Positions 42,540-50,895 of a DNA stretch of 64,000 nt are shown here, one piece after another. The stretch covers positions 2,170,001 to 2,234,000 of the forward strand of contig NZ_BSST01000001.1 of assembly GCF_030161395.1 (NCBI RefSeq), in the 5' to 3' direction. The translations under genes and the position numbers were made by a program. The DNA comes from Thalassotalea insulae (GTDB lineage Bacteria; Pseudomonadota; Gammaproteobacteria; Enterobacterales; Alteromonadaceae). Position 1 is the first letter of the stretch; the number at the start of each line of letters is the position of its first letter. The notes beneath the pieces were generated by a model, which was not told the origin of the DNA, did no database searches, and worked only from the letters and a program-made list of their open reading frames with translations.

Positions 42540-43910
42540 TTAGATCACTCGTGAAAAGCGTTGCTGGTTAATGTGATGTTTCATATAAGCATCAAAACTC
42601 ATACAAATAATGCGGATCAGCAGTCGGGCTTTTTGTTTAACGATAATTTCCTGCTGATTGTTCACCACTAACTTATCATTGATAAAGGTCTCTAGTAGCG
42701 GTAGGTCGTCGGCAAAATAGCTATCAAAGTCGATGCCGTACTTTGTATTGATGTGTTGTTTATCTAAATAAAGGTTGCACATTAATTCACGGATAACTTC
42801 GCCGCGAATTACATCATCCTGAGTTAAAGTGATGCCTTTTTCTTGGGCATGACCTTGGTCTTCAATGGCCTGGTAATAAGGTTTTAAATCTTTAATGTTT
42901 TGGCTGAAGCTGTCACCTATGGCACTAATCGCCGAAACACCTAGTCCTAACAAATCGCAGTTGCCTTTGGTGGTGTAACCCTGAAAGTTACGGTGCAAAG
43001 TACCATTTTTTTGAGCGATGGCTAATTCATCATCAGGTTTGGCAAAATGGTCCATACCAATAAATTCGTAGCCAAAACCGCATAAGGTTTCGATCGCCAG
43101 TTTCATCAGGGCGAATTTTTCTTGCGTATTAGGTAGCCATTCATCTCGTAATTTACGCTGCGCAGCAAATCGGCTTGGCAGATGGGCATAGCTAAACAAT
43201 GAAATACGATCGACATCCATTTCATGCACTTTATTTAACGTGCGGGTGAATGTTTCGATGGTTTGATGTGGCAGACCGTAAATTAAATCGACATTGATTG
43301 ATTGAAAGCCTACTTGCTTGGCGTGGGCGATAAATTGCTCAATAAACTCAGTTGATTGTACGCGATTGATAGTTTTTTGGACTTTTTCATCTATGTCTTG
43401 CACCCCAATACTAAGACGATTAAAGCCGAGAGCATATAAGTGCTCGGCTAAATTCATTTCTATTTCACGAGGATCGATTTCGATACTCATTTCTACCTGA
43501 TCCGCAAAATTAAACGCGTGTTTTAACAGAGTAACCAGTTGGGTGATTTGTTGATGAGTTAAAAAGCTTGGCGTGCCACCGCCCCAATGCAATTGTTTAA
43601 CGGTATAGTTTTTAAATAGTGGTGCGCGTGAGTTGATTTCTTTGGCAAGGTAATCTAGGTAAATATCTGCTTTATCACGATGGCGAGTGATAACTTTATT
43701 GCAACCGCAGTAGTAACAAAGCGAATGGCAAAACGGGATGTGAATATAAAGAGATAACTCATTATTATCTGATTTTTCAATCGCCTGAAGTAAGTCTGTG
43801 CTATTAAACTGATGATTAAATTCCAGTGCCGTCGGGTAGGAGGTATACCTAGGACCACTGGTATTGTATTTATTTAATAACTGGCTATCAAAAAATTGCT
43901 TGGCTTGCAT
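42540..43910 (-). CDS. hemN: Oxygen-independent coproporphyrinogen III oxidase
   Basis: A 456-residue radical-SAM enzyme that decarboxylates coproporphyrinogen III in heme synthesis without oxygen. The radical-SAM cluster is CHSLCYYCGCNK. LHWGGGTPSFL, the EIDPREI block, FNRLSIGVQDIDEKVQKTINRVQ and VDLIYGLPHQT are also HemN-specific. The length is that of true HemN rather than the shorter HemW. AAGGAACC lies upstream of the start codon, within an inverted repeat. The order hemN, yihI, CsrC-like RNA is the same as in E. coli. A redox-responsive regulator is likely, but no clear FNR box was found. Confidence 0.96.
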   Translation of the reverse strand: MQAKQFFDSQLLNKYNTSGPRYTSYPTALEFNHQFNSTDLLQAIEKSDNNELSLYIHIPFCHSLCYYCGCNKVITRHRDKADIYLDYLAKEINSRAPLFKNYTVKQLHWGGGTPSFLTHQQITQLVTLLKHAFNFADQVEMSIEIDPREIEMNLAEHLYALGFNRLSIGVQDIDEKVQKTINRVQSTEFIEQFIAHAKQVGFQSINVDLIYGLPHQTIETFTRTLNKVHEMDVDRISLFSYAHLPSRFAAQRKLRDEWLPNTQEKFALMKLAIETLCGFGYEFIGMDHFAKPDDELAIAQKNGTLHRNFQGYTTKGNCDLLGLGVSAISAIGDSFSQNIKDLKPYYQAIEDQGHAQEKGITLTQDDVIRGEVIRELMCNLYLDKQHINTKYGIDFDSYFADDLPLLETFINDKLVVNNQQEIIVKQKARLLIRIICMSFDAYMKHHINQQRFSRVI

Positions 43911-43913
43911 TTT

Positions 43914-43956
43914 GGTTCCTTATCTCTATCACAAGGGGATTATAGAATAAGGAACC
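43914..43956 (-). promoter_or_regulatory. hemN: 10-bp inverted repeat flanking a -10 element upstream of hemN
   Basis: GGTTCCTTAT (43914-43923) and ATAAGGAACC (43947-43956) are exact inverted arms 23 bp apart. Between them, on the minus strand, lies TATAAT (43939-43944), placed as a hemN -10 element. The arm nearest the gene contains the hemN ribosome site. It may be a two-site operator or, if transcription starts upstream, a hairpin hiding the ribosome site. Confidence 0.55.
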
Positions 43957-44013
43957 GATAAGCTTATTGATCGAGCGCAAGCTAAGTGAATTATTAATGA
44001 AGTATGGCGTAGG

Positions 44014-44325
44014 CTATTGGGCGCATTGCACACATTTAGAAGCAGCGGGCTGCACTGCTAAACGTTGGCTGGCAATAGTTTCTCCACATTCTTCACAAAT
44101 GCCGTAAAGCCCTTGATCAATTTTGGTTATCGCATTGGATAATTGCTGAATTTCTATTTTTGCTTCCGACTCTAGTGCATTGAGTACTTCTTCGTTTTCT
44201 CGCTCTCCGGCTTGCTCTGACCAATCGGCATCGCGTCCTTGAGCAAAGTCCTGATGAATAGCGCTTACTCTTTGCTGTAATTCAATAATACGTTGGGTGA
44301 ACTGTTGTTTTAATTGCTGTGTCAT
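44014..44325 (-). CDS. DksA/TraR-family zinc-finger protein
   Basis: A 103-residue short relative of DksA. A coiled coil fills residues about 1-70 (FTQRIIELQQRVSAIHQDF to EIQQLSNAITKIDQG). A C4 zinc finger is at the end (CEECGE, then CVQC, spaced as in DksA). It lacks the full-length DksA N-terminus and the classic DxxDxA tip is not obvious (GRDADWSEQAGEREN is the tip region). It could bind RNA polymerase in its secondary channel. It is minus-strand, downstream of DUF2489, in a likely operon toward hemN. Confidence 0.85.
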   Translation of the reverse strand: MTQQLKQQFTQRIIELQQRVSAIHQDFAQGRDADWSEQAGERENEEVLNALESEAKIEIQQLSNAITKIDQGLYGICEECGETIASQRLAVQPAASKCVQCAQ

Positions 44326-44358
44326 AACGAGATCTTACTCCAAGCTTGTTAGCAAAGA

Positions 44359-44853
44359 TCAGCTATTAGACAGTGCTCCGATCTTTGCTAATGCGTAATT
44401 ATGCAATTCTTCTATTGCTTGAAAAACAGAAGGTTGTAAGCGAGCTTCAACCTTGGTGCGCTCTAAATCAAACTTCATTCGTTGCTGCTTACTGAGCTGT
44501 TTACGTTCTTCAAGAATAGGCATATGCTTTATTGCACCGTATAATTCAAATATAGCAGGAAATTGCAAACTTAGATCGTCGGCGGTTTTTAATGAGTCGA
44601 GCAATACTGATAAGCGCCAGCATCCTTCCGAGATATCGCATTGCTCTTCTTTCATTGCTCTAACAATAATGACTACGCTATCGAGGATTTTTTTATCGTG
44701 TGTCGCTAACGCCTGCTGCTGTTGCAATGTTAGTTGCTGCTGTCGTTCTGTTTGATGCTTGAGTTGGCGTAGTAGTTTGCCAGCATAAACTGCTAAGCTG
44801 ATGACGATCATGCAGGCAAATGCCAGCCAGTATGGCCAATAATCTACAATCAT
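44359..44853 (-). CDS. DUF2489-family membrane-anchored protein
   Basis: A 164-residue protein with one N-terminal transmembrane helix (YWLAFACMIVISLAVYAG), a Gln-rich coiled stretch (RQQQLTLQQQQALATH) and a cytosolic helical domain with EGCWRLSVLLDSL and FPAIFELYGAIKHMP, typical of DUF2489. Function unknown. AAGGAG lies 6 bases before the ATG. It lies 9 bp downstream of yihI; yihI-DUF2489 pairs are frequent in gammaproteobacteria. Confidence 0.85.
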   Translation of the reverse strand: MIVDYWPYWLAFACMIVISLAVYAGKLLRQLKHQTERQQQLTLQQQQALATHDKKILDSVVIIVRAMKEEQCDISEGCWRLSVLLDSLKTADDLSLQFPAIFELYGAIKHMPILEERKQLSKQQRMKFDLERTKVEARLQPSVFQAIEELHNYALAKIGALSNS

Positions 44854-44862
44854 CGCAGCTCC

Positions 44863-45429
44863 TTATTCGTAATCAGATAAATGATTATTATCTAGTTTAT
44901 CCCATAAGGCGTCTTCATCTGTTTCGCCAGTTGGTTCTGATGATTCTTCTTCATCTGACCAGCCAAGTTGTTGCTGTAAATTGTGGTAACGCTCCATTTT
45001 CTCATTGAAGTAATCGATTTCTTCGTTGGTTAATGGCTGCTCTTGTTCCTGCTTAGCGAAGATCGACTGTAATTGCGCATCTTCTTCAATCGCATAAAAT
45101 TCCTGCTCCAATGCCTGAGTGTTATCTAGCACTTTAATTGCGGCAACTTTTCTCTGTGCAGGCTTTGCTTTAACCGCTTTGTTTGCTGCTTCAGGCGCTT
45201 GAGCTTTTGTCAACATTATGGGTTTTTTACTGCCAACACGAGGGTCTTTATTGGTTTGCGGCGCTGATTTTTGTTTCGATTTTTTAATGGCATCAGTCTG
45301 GCGCGAGCCGGGTTTTCTGCCTTTAAGCTTTTTCGGTTTTTTATCGCTAGGCGTGGCTAAATCTTTTTTATCTTTGCTGGCGCTAGCTGGTGCTAATCCG
45401 GGTTTTCTTGATTTTTTCTGGCGTGTCAT
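44863..45429 (-). CDS. yihI: Der GTPase-activating protein YihI
   Basis: A 188-residue, very basic then acidic protein. The N-terminal third is Lys/Arg-rich (TRQKKSRKPGLAPASASKDK), and the second half holds NEEIDYFNEKMERYHNLQQQLGW, then an acidic end (DEEESSEPTGETDEDALW). Both are YihI features. It stimulates the ribosome-assembly GTPase Der. The position next to hemN and the CsrC-like RNA matches E. coli. Confidence 0.85.
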   Translation of the reverse strand: MTRQKKSRKPGLAPASASKDKKDLATPSDKKPKKLKGRKPGSRQTDAIKKSKQKSAPQTNKDPRVGSKKPIMLTKAQAPEAANKAVKAKPAQRKVAAIKVLDNTQALEQEFYAIEEDAQLQSIFAKQEQEQPLTNEEIDYFNEKMERYHNLQQQLGWSDEEESSEPTGETDEDALWDKLDNNHLSDYE

Positions 45430-45530
45430 TTGGCTAAAAAGTCATAGTTACAATATCTGCGGATATTTTACGCTACTTTTGTTGGGATCGTTAGTGAGAT
45501 TACAAGATTCCCGTTGAATTTATTTGTTAG

Positions 45531-45562
45531 CAAGAAAAAAACGATGGCAGAGCCATCGTTTT
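45531..45562 (-). terminator. Intrinsic terminator of the CsrC-like RNA
   Basis: On the minus strand ACGATGGC and GCCATCGT form the stem around TCT, followed by a run of seven T (45541 to 45535). The same hairpin has AAA/TTT extensions. Confidence 0.92.
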
Positions 45563-45868
45563 CGGAGAATATATGAGTGGTGTTACCACGATATATTTTA
45601 TTTCCAATTCTTAAGTAGTTTTCCTAACTTATTAGCACAGTCCCTGTTACTGACACTTAATTCCTGTTGTTATTTTTGTTTCCTGATTTTCTTTTTCTTG
45701 GTCATCCTGACGCTTTCTTGGGCTGTCCTTATTGTCCTCCCGGACTTTTATAATCAGTCATCTTCCTGATGTAAGGTAATTATCCTTATTCGAAATTTGT
45801 CATATTCAAAGAATATGTTTGCTTTCCCTGCAACAACATTCCTTTTTATCAGCGCTACCGAGTAGCTG
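45535..45868 (-). ncRNA. csrC: CsrB/CsrC-family CsrA-sequestering regulatory RNA (candidate)
   Basis: On the minus strand about 334 nt holds 13 GGA motifs, far above chance and mostly in the form A-GGA or CAGGA. Several lie in small hairpins with GGA in the loop: GTCAGGATGAC (45701-45711), CATCAGGAAGATG (45759-45771) and GTCCGGGAGGAC (45734-45745). A promoter (TTGTCA, 16 bp, TAAAGT) sits just upstream and an intrinsic terminator at the 3' end. It lies beside yihI, as does E. coli csrC. In the known family, such RNAs titrate the translational regulator CsrA. Family membership is by structure and position; CsrA itself is not in the window. Confidence 0.85.
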
Positions 45869-45874
45869 GCAAAT

Positions 45875-45902
45875 ACTTTACAGGAGTGAGCAGGACTGAC
45901 AA
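45875..45902 (-). promoter_or_regulatory. Promoter of the CsrC-like RNA
   Basis: On the minus strand a -35 TTGTCA (45897-45902) and a -10 TAAAGT (45875-45880) are spaced by 16 bp. Half-sites CTTACA (45934-45939) and CTTACA (46026-46031), written on the plus strand, resemble half of the GacA/UvrY/VarA box TGTAAG-N6-CTTACA that controls csrB and csrC genes. No full box was seen. Confidence 0.6.
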
Positions 45903-46101
45903 GGGATATTTGTAAAAAATTGGTTATTTTGTTCTTACAATTTAGTTATCCAATTAATTTTTATAAAGAAATGATTTTTTACAAAATATAAAAGCGCAAA
46001 AGAATAATTAAATAATGGTCAATGTCTTACAAAAATCATGGCAAATAGATGACAAAAATCGCCTGGTTTTTATACGAAAATCTTCGTTTTTATACGGTTT
46101 T
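45903..46101. other. AT-rich region between the RNA gene and the LysR gene
   Basis: A 199-bp stretch with no ORF. It contains the CTTACA half-sites noted for the RNA promoter and a direct pair TTTTATACG at 46069-46097. Nothing else supported. Confidence 0.4.
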
Positions 46102-46983
46102 TTAGGTTGATTTATCGCTGATAAAGGTAAGCAACTGTTTAGTTAAACTGCGTTCGGCAACATTATTTGGCCAAACTGCATAAAGCGGAATTGGGGTTAT
46201 TTGCCATTGTGGCAATACCTGAACTAGCTGGCCTTGGGTAATTAAATCGTTAACCTGATAATTCGCTGGTGTTGCTAATCCATGACCTAACAGGCATAGC
46301 TGCACCATGGCATCAACAGTGTTGACGCTAAGCTGGTGGGAAAATGGTACTTTCACTTTGCCAAAATCTGGGTGCTGAAAGTCGCGATAATTCGGCAGCA
46401 TAGCAAGCTTCAACCATTGCCATTGCGCTAATTGTTGCGGTTGCGTTGGTGTTTGATAACGAGCATAACACTCAGGTGAACACACCAGAGTTCGCTGAAT
46501 TTTCCCTATCCGTTTCGCTTTGAGGTTACTGCTGGTGAGTTCTCCGGCACTAATGGCTAAATCTATGCCGTTGGCGATAATATCTTCTCTGCTATCACTA
46601 TAGAGTAGTGATAATGCAACATTAGGATGTTGATGGGCAAACAGTGATATTTGCTTTGTAATTGGTGACTTGATCAGCGCGGTTGGCAAGGTGACAGCAA
46701 GCTTACCCGTGAGTTTTGTTTCTCTATGACTGATCTCATCCAGCCCTTGCTGGGCAGCATGCATCATGGTGTCGATATGTTTAACTAATACTTTGCCTTC
46801 ATGGCTGAGGGACAGTTTACGTGTTGAACGATAGATAAGGGCCGTACCTACTTGCTGTTCCAGCTGAGCAACATGATAACTGACCACTGATGGTGATAGC
46901 TTGAGCGCTTTAGCGGCGGCGCGAAATGAACCAAGCTTTACTACTTGCGCAAAAATTGCCATAGCGCGTAATTCATCAATCAT
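46102..46983 (-). CDS. LysR-family transcriptional regulator
   Basis: A 293-residue LysR protein. An N-terminal winged helix-turn-helix (MAIFAQVVKLGSFRAAAKAL to LIYRSTRKLSLSHEG) is followed by a substrate-binding domain (about 90-290, FRTLxxSAGE-like segments DLAISAGELTSSNLK and FSHQLSVNTVDAMVQLCLLGHGLA). It is divergent from the LysE-type transporter gene, with about 110 bp between them, so it probably controls that gene in response to a small ligand. The ligand cannot be read. Confidence 0.85.
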   Translation of the reverse strand: MIDELRAMAIFAQVVKLGSFRAAAKALKLSPSVVSYHVAQLEQQVGTALIYRSTRKLSLSHEGKVLVKHIDTMMHAAQQGLDEISHRETKLTGKLAVTLPTALIKSPITKQISLFAHQHPNVALSLLYSDSREDIIANGIDLAISAGELTSSNLKAKRIGKIQRTLVCSPECYARYQTPTQPQQLAQWQWLKLAMLPNYRDFQHPDFGKVKVPFSHQLSVNTVDAMVQLCLLGHGLATPANYQVNDLITQGQLVQVLPQWQITPIPLYAVWPNNVAERSLTKQLLTFISDKST

Positions 46984-47092
46984 CTTTTGTCCAACTCATT
47001 GTACTATCTATTAGAATAATTAATTTCAATCATCCTATCTAGTTATATTTTTTTGCTTTCTTATACTAGAAAAAAATTGTTAAGGAGCAAGC

Positions 47093-47698
47093 ATGTCGAT
47101 AATTATTGCCATGTGCTTATACGCACTCGCTATGTCAATTTCCCCCGGGCCGGTTAATTTGATGGTGTTAGCCAGTGGTGTCAATCACGGTGTTCGCCAC
47201 ACTATGCCGTTTGTGCTGGGGGCGGTAATAGGTTTTACTTTGCTGTTATTAGTGGTGGGGTTAGGGCTTGGTGTGGTTACTGCAGAACATTCGGTTTGGC
47301 TGACTACATTGTGTCTGACGGGTAACAGTTTTATTTTCTATCTTGGTGCTAAGCTTTTTTCTGCCTCTGTGAACGTGCATCAATCAGAACATTTGTTGCC
47401 GACCTTTGCCCAAGGAATGTTATTGCAATGGTTAAACCCGAAGGCCTGGATAGCGAGTGTAGCCGGAGTGTCGGCGTTTAATTTAATTGATGCAGCTGAG
47501 CAGTTACTAGTGTTTGTTACGCTCTATTTTGTGATTTGTTTATTTGCGATGAGCAGTTGGGCACTGGTAGGGGATAAAGTCAGTGTTTATCTTAACAATC
47601 AGCGGCGTATGCTTACTTTTAATCGTCTGATGGGGAGTGTGTTGATGTTATTAGCTTTGTACTTGATGACGAGCTTTTTACTTGAGGGCTATAGTTAG
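47093..47698 (+). CDS. LysE/RhtB-family amino-acid exporter
   Basis: A 201-residue membrane exporter with six hydrophobic segments. The family signature is present: SISPGPVNLMVLASGVNHGVRHTMPFVLGA near the N-terminus, then GAKLFSA, the KAWIASVAGVSAF block and FNRLMGSVLMLLALYL. Members export lysine, arginine, homoserine or threonine. AAGGAG lies upstream of the ATG. It is divergent from a LysR gene that probably regulates it. A hairpin overlaps its stop codon. Confidence 0.86.
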   Translation: MSIIIAMCLYALAMSISPGPVNLMVLASGVNHGVRHTMPFVLGAVIGFTLLLLVVGLGLGVVTAEHSVWLTTLCLTGNSFIFYLGAKLFSASVNVHQSEHLLPTFAQGMLLQWLNPKAWIASVAGVSAFNLIDAAEQLLVFVTLYFVICLFAMSSWALVGDKVSVYLNNQRRMLTFNRLMGSVLMLLALYLMTSFLLEGYS

Positions 47699-47706
47699 CC
47701 CTCAAG
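47681..47706. terminator. 11-bp perfect hairpin between convergent genes
   Basis: CTTGAGGGCTA (47681-47691) and TAGCCCTCAAG (47696-47706) flank TAGT; the stem covers the LysE stop codon (47696-47698). No T-run follows. It lies 16 bases before the fghA stop codon and could end transcription from both sides. Confidence 0.6.
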
Positions 47707-47721
47707 TCATGCATGGCTCAT

Positions 47722-48567
47722 CTATCGTTTAAAATGCTGTGCGTGAAATTGTAAATGCTGCTCGATAAAGCTACTGATAAAATAGTAACTATGATCATAG
47801 CCATCCATCATATTAAATTCTAACGGATAATGCTTGCGCTTTGCTGCATCGAGCAATGCCTGAGGCTGTAGTTGTTGTTCAAGAAATTCATCTCCACCGC
47901 CTTGATGTACCAGCATCGGAAGCTGCCTGCCTGTTTTACTGATTAGTATGCTGGCATCATATTGTTGCCAATCATCTTTGTTATCGCCAAGGTAGTGGCT
48001 AAATGCTTTCTCGCCCCAGGGGCAATTAACCGGATGACAAATCGGACTAAACGCTGAAACTGAGCTATAAAAATCGCGATTGCGTAATGCCAGTACTAAA
48101 GCGCCGTGCCCCCCCATGGAATGACCACTGATAGCGCGTTGCGCAGATACCGGAAAATGCTGTGTGATTAGTTGTGGTAATTCATAACGAATATAGTCAT
48201 ACATTTGATAATGTTGTTGCCATGGTGCTTGGCTGGCATTGACATAAAAACCTGCACCTAAGCCAAAATCATAGGCTTGGTTGCTATCATCCGGTACATC
48301 CGTGCCGCGTGGGCTGGTATCAGGTGCGACGATAGCGATACCGAGTTGTTCGGCAACTCGCAGCGCGCCAGCTTTTTGCATAAAGTTTTCATCGGTACAA
48401 GTGAGTCCCGATAGCCAGTAAAGTACTGGCACCGGATTTTCTTTACTGGCACTTGACGGCATAAACACGGAAAAGCGCATGGTGCAATTAACCGTGTTTG
48501 ACTGATGATTGCACTGTGTTAAGTTGCCACCAAATACTTTATGTTGATTAATGGTTGTGATGGTCAT
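47722..48567 (-). CDS. fghA: S-formylglutathione hydrolase
   Basis: A 281-residue serine hydrolase that splits S-formylglutathione to formate and glutathione, the last step of formaldehyde detoxification. The nucleophile elbow is SGHSMGGHGAL, the Asp/His partners are in LVHQGGGDEFLE and MDGYDHSYYF, and the CTDENFMQKAGAL block is family-specific. It lies 9 bp after the GSH-formaldehyde dehydrogenase gene on the same strand, so the two form an operon. Confidence 0.93.
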   Translation of the reverse strand: MTITTINQHKVFGGNLTQCNHQSNTVNCTMRFSVFMPSSASKENPVPVLYWLSGLTCTDENFMQKAGALRVAEQLGIAIVAPDTSPRGTDVPDDSNQAYDFGLGAGFYVNASQAPWQQHYQMYDYIRYELPQLITQHFPVSAQRAISGHSMGGHGALVLALRNRDFYSSVSAFSPICHPVNCPWGEKAFSHYLGDNKDDWQQYDASILISKTGRQLPMLVHQGGGDEFLEQQLQPQALLDAAKRKHYPLEFNMMDGYDHSYYFISSFIEQHLQFHAQHFKR

Positions 48568-48576
48568 TTTCAGCGT

Positions 48577-49710
48577 TTATTCCGGTTTAAAGTGAACAAC
48601 AGAACGAATACTTTCACCCTTATGCATTAACTCAAATGCCTGATTGATTTGCTCTAACGGCATAGTATGGGTAATAAAATCTTGTAGTTTAAATTCACCG
48701 TTTAGATAACGTTCAACATAGTCTGGTAATTCAGTGCGGCCTTTAACGCCACCAAAGGCAGTTCCGCGCCAAACACGGCCAGTGACTAGTTGAAATGGTC
48801 GGGTCGATATTTCTTTACCGGCGCCGGCAACACCAATAATCACCGATTCGCCCCAGCCTTTATGGCAACATTCTAGCGCTGAACGCATGACGTCGACATT
48901 GCCAATACATTCGAAAGAATAATCAACTCCACCGTCTGTCAGCTCAATAATATAATCCTGAATAGGTTGTTCGATATTGGCTGAATTTATACAGTCAGTG
49001 GCGCCGAGTTTCTTCGCCAGATCAAATTTTGCTTCGTTAATATCGATTGCAATAATACGGCTTGCTTGCGCCATTTTTGCACCAATTACGGCAGAAAGGC
49101 CAATACCACCTAAACCAAAAATAGCGACAGTAGCACCCGGTTCGACTTTCGCGGTATTCATCACCGCACCCATGCCGGTAGTGACACCGCAGCCAAGTAA
49201 ACATACTTCTTCTAGCGGTGCTTCTGGATTGACTTTCGCTAAGGAAATTTCCGGTAACACGGTATATTCGGAGAAGGTTGAACAGCCCATATAGTGATAA
49301 ATAGGTTTACCATTTTGGTAAAAGCGCGTGGTGCCATCTGGCATTAATCCTTTACCTTGGGTTTCACGAATTTTTTGGCATAGGTTGGTTTTACCAGATA
49401 AACAAAATTTACATTCACCACATTCAGGTGTGTACAACGGGATAACATGGTCACCCACTTTGACACTGGTGACTCCTTCACCTACTTGTTCGACGATTCC
49501 ACCACCTTCATGACCGAGTATCGCCGGGAAAATTCCCTCAGGATCTTCACCTGACAACGTAAAGGCATCGGTATGGCAGACACCAGATGCGACAATTTTT
49601 ACTAATACTTCACCGGCTTTCGGTGGCATAACATCCACTTCTTCTATCGATAACGGTTGATTAGGCCCCCAGGCAATGGCGGCTTTTGATTTGATAAATT
49701 GTTCGCTCAT
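48577..49710 (-). CDS. frmA: S-(hydroxymethyl)glutathione dehydrogenase (class III alcohol dehydrogenase)
   Basis: A 377-residue zinc medium-chain dehydrogenase that oxidises S-hydroxymethylglutathione (and reduces S-nitrosoglutathione). Catalytic zinc: CHTDAFTLSG and GHEGGGIVEQV; structural zinc: CGECKFCLSGKTNLC; NAD fold: GLGGIGLSAVIGAK. The segment RVWRGTAFGGVKGRTELP is characteristic of class III. The downstream fghA gene gives the complete route formaldehyde to formate. Upstream there is 140 bp to the efflux-linked oxidoreductase; a promoter is likely there but not distinct. Confidence 0.95.
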   Translation of the reverse strand: MSEQFIKSKAAIAWGPNQPLSIEEVDVMPPKAGEVLVKIVASGVCHTDAFTLSGEDPEGIFPAILGHEGGGIVEQVGEGVTSVKVGDHVIPLYTPECGECKFCLSGKTNLCQKIRETQGKGLMPDGTTRFYQNGKPIYHYMGCSTFSEYTVLPEISLAKVNPEAPLEEVCLLGCGVTTGMGAVMNTAKVEPGATVAIFGLGGIGLSAVIGAKMAQASRIIAIDINEAKFDLAKKLGATDCINSANIEQPIQDYIIELTDGGVDYSFECIGNVDVMRSALECCHKGWGESVIIGVAGAGKEISTRPFQLVTGRVWRGTAFGGVKGRTELPDYVERYLNGEFKLQDFITHTMPLEQINQAFELMHKGESIRSVVHFKPE

Positions 49711-49850
49711 ACTTTTTTACTATTATTGGTTCGATGTAATGTGCAATTATGAACGCTAAGAGATTAATTACCAATGAATTTATAGAAATTTAATGTCATT
49801 GGTTTGCTGCTGGCTTAACTGAGTGATAAATGAATAATTTTGGATTATTT

Positions 49851-50879
49851 TTATTGGCATACTTTGACGATTTGTTTACCGGTAAAACCACCGGCGAGTT
49901 GTTTTGCTAATGCTTGACTGATCTCGGTTGCGTTAAAGTTGACTAAGTTGAGCTGAGGGAGCTGTAACTTATCTTTGGCGATGCCATCGAGAAGTAAATT
50001 ACTCATAAAACTCATTTTCTGTTGTGCACATAAACTGTTAGTGAGCCAGGCGCCACCGAGTGAAACTATGCCAATATTGGGGGCTTTGCGATACATCAGT
50101 TGTTGATCAAAGTGTGGCAATGGCTTTAAACAGGCAATACGGCCACAAAAACGCATTAGTTCAATATTACGTATTGTTGCCTCACCACCAACAGAGTCAA
50201 GCACTGCGTCAAAGCCGTTTGGCCCAAGCTCACGGCGAATTTTTTCACAGAGTTTTTTATCCTGATAATCAAATACGACATCTGCGCCGAGCTTTTTCAC
50301 TAATTGATGATTGCGCTTGGCTGCAGTGGTAAAAACATCTGCGCCGCGTAATTTGGCAAATTGGATGGCAAACTGTCCAACGGCACCGGCACCCGCCTCA
50401 ATTAAGATGGTATCACCTTGTGTTACTTCTAGTTTATCTAAAGCGATTAATGCTGTCATACCAGCACAAGGCAAGGCAGCAGCTTCTTCTCCTGCGACGC
50501 CTTTAGGGATCACGGCAACGGCGTAATTAGGGACTTTAGCGTACTCGCTAAGCACGCCTTGGTCGGCGAGGCTGGCATGCCACATCACCCGTTCGCCAAC
50601 ACCTGGAAAAATTCCTTTTGCTGCGTTAACAACCGTGCCAACAGCATCTACCCCTAGCACGTGCGGGTATTGCCATTGGCAAAAGCCGTTTTTTGCGTAA
50701 TAGCCGTCATTCGGATTTAAACCGACATATTCCACCTTAACCAACAGCTCATTGTCTGCGCAATCAGGCACGGCTATGGTGAGTTCAGATAACGTCATGG
50801 CTTGATTGGGCTGCTCGAGCACAATGGCCTGCATTGTCTTAGCTAACTCTGAGGTGGCGCTGTTTGCTGCGTTTGACAT
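49851..50879 (-). CDS. Zinc-type or quinone-oxidoreductase-like medium-chain dehydrogenase
   Basis: A 342-residue MDR-superfamily reductase. The N-terminal GroES-like fold (YVGLNPNDGYY, PHVLGVDAVGTVV) lacks the usual zinc cysteine ligands, pointing to an NADPH quinone-oxidoreductase type. The nucleotide fold is GAGAVGQFAIQFAKLRG and the FDAVLDSVGG segment follows. It is 16 bp downstream of the outer-membrane channel gene of the efflux operon on the same strand, so it is probably its fourth gene. A role in reducing an electrophilic or quinone substrate linked to the pump is inference. Confidence 0.85.
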   Translation of the reverse strand: MSNAANSATSELAKTMQAIVLEQPNQAMTLSELTIAVPDCADNELLVKVEYVGLNPNDGYYAKNGFCQWQYPHVLGVDAVGTVVNAAKGIFPGVGERVMWHASLADQGVLSEYAKVPNYAVAVIPKGVAGEEAAALPCAGMTALIALDKLEVTQGDTILIEAGAGAVGQFAIQFAKLRGADVFTTAAKRNHQLVKKLGADVVFDYQDKKLCEKIRRELGPNGFDAVLDSVGGEATIRNIELMRFCGRIACLKPLPHFDQQLMYRKAPNIGIVSLGGAWLTNSLCAQQKMSFMSNLLLDGIAKDKLQLPQLNLVNFNATEISQALAKQLAGGFTGKQIVKVCQ

Positions 50880-50895
50880 CGGTAAACTCTTTATA

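Noticed and set aside
45524..45769. 81-codon plus-strand ORF
   Set aside because: It is antisense to the CsrC-like RNA and translates its GGA repeats.
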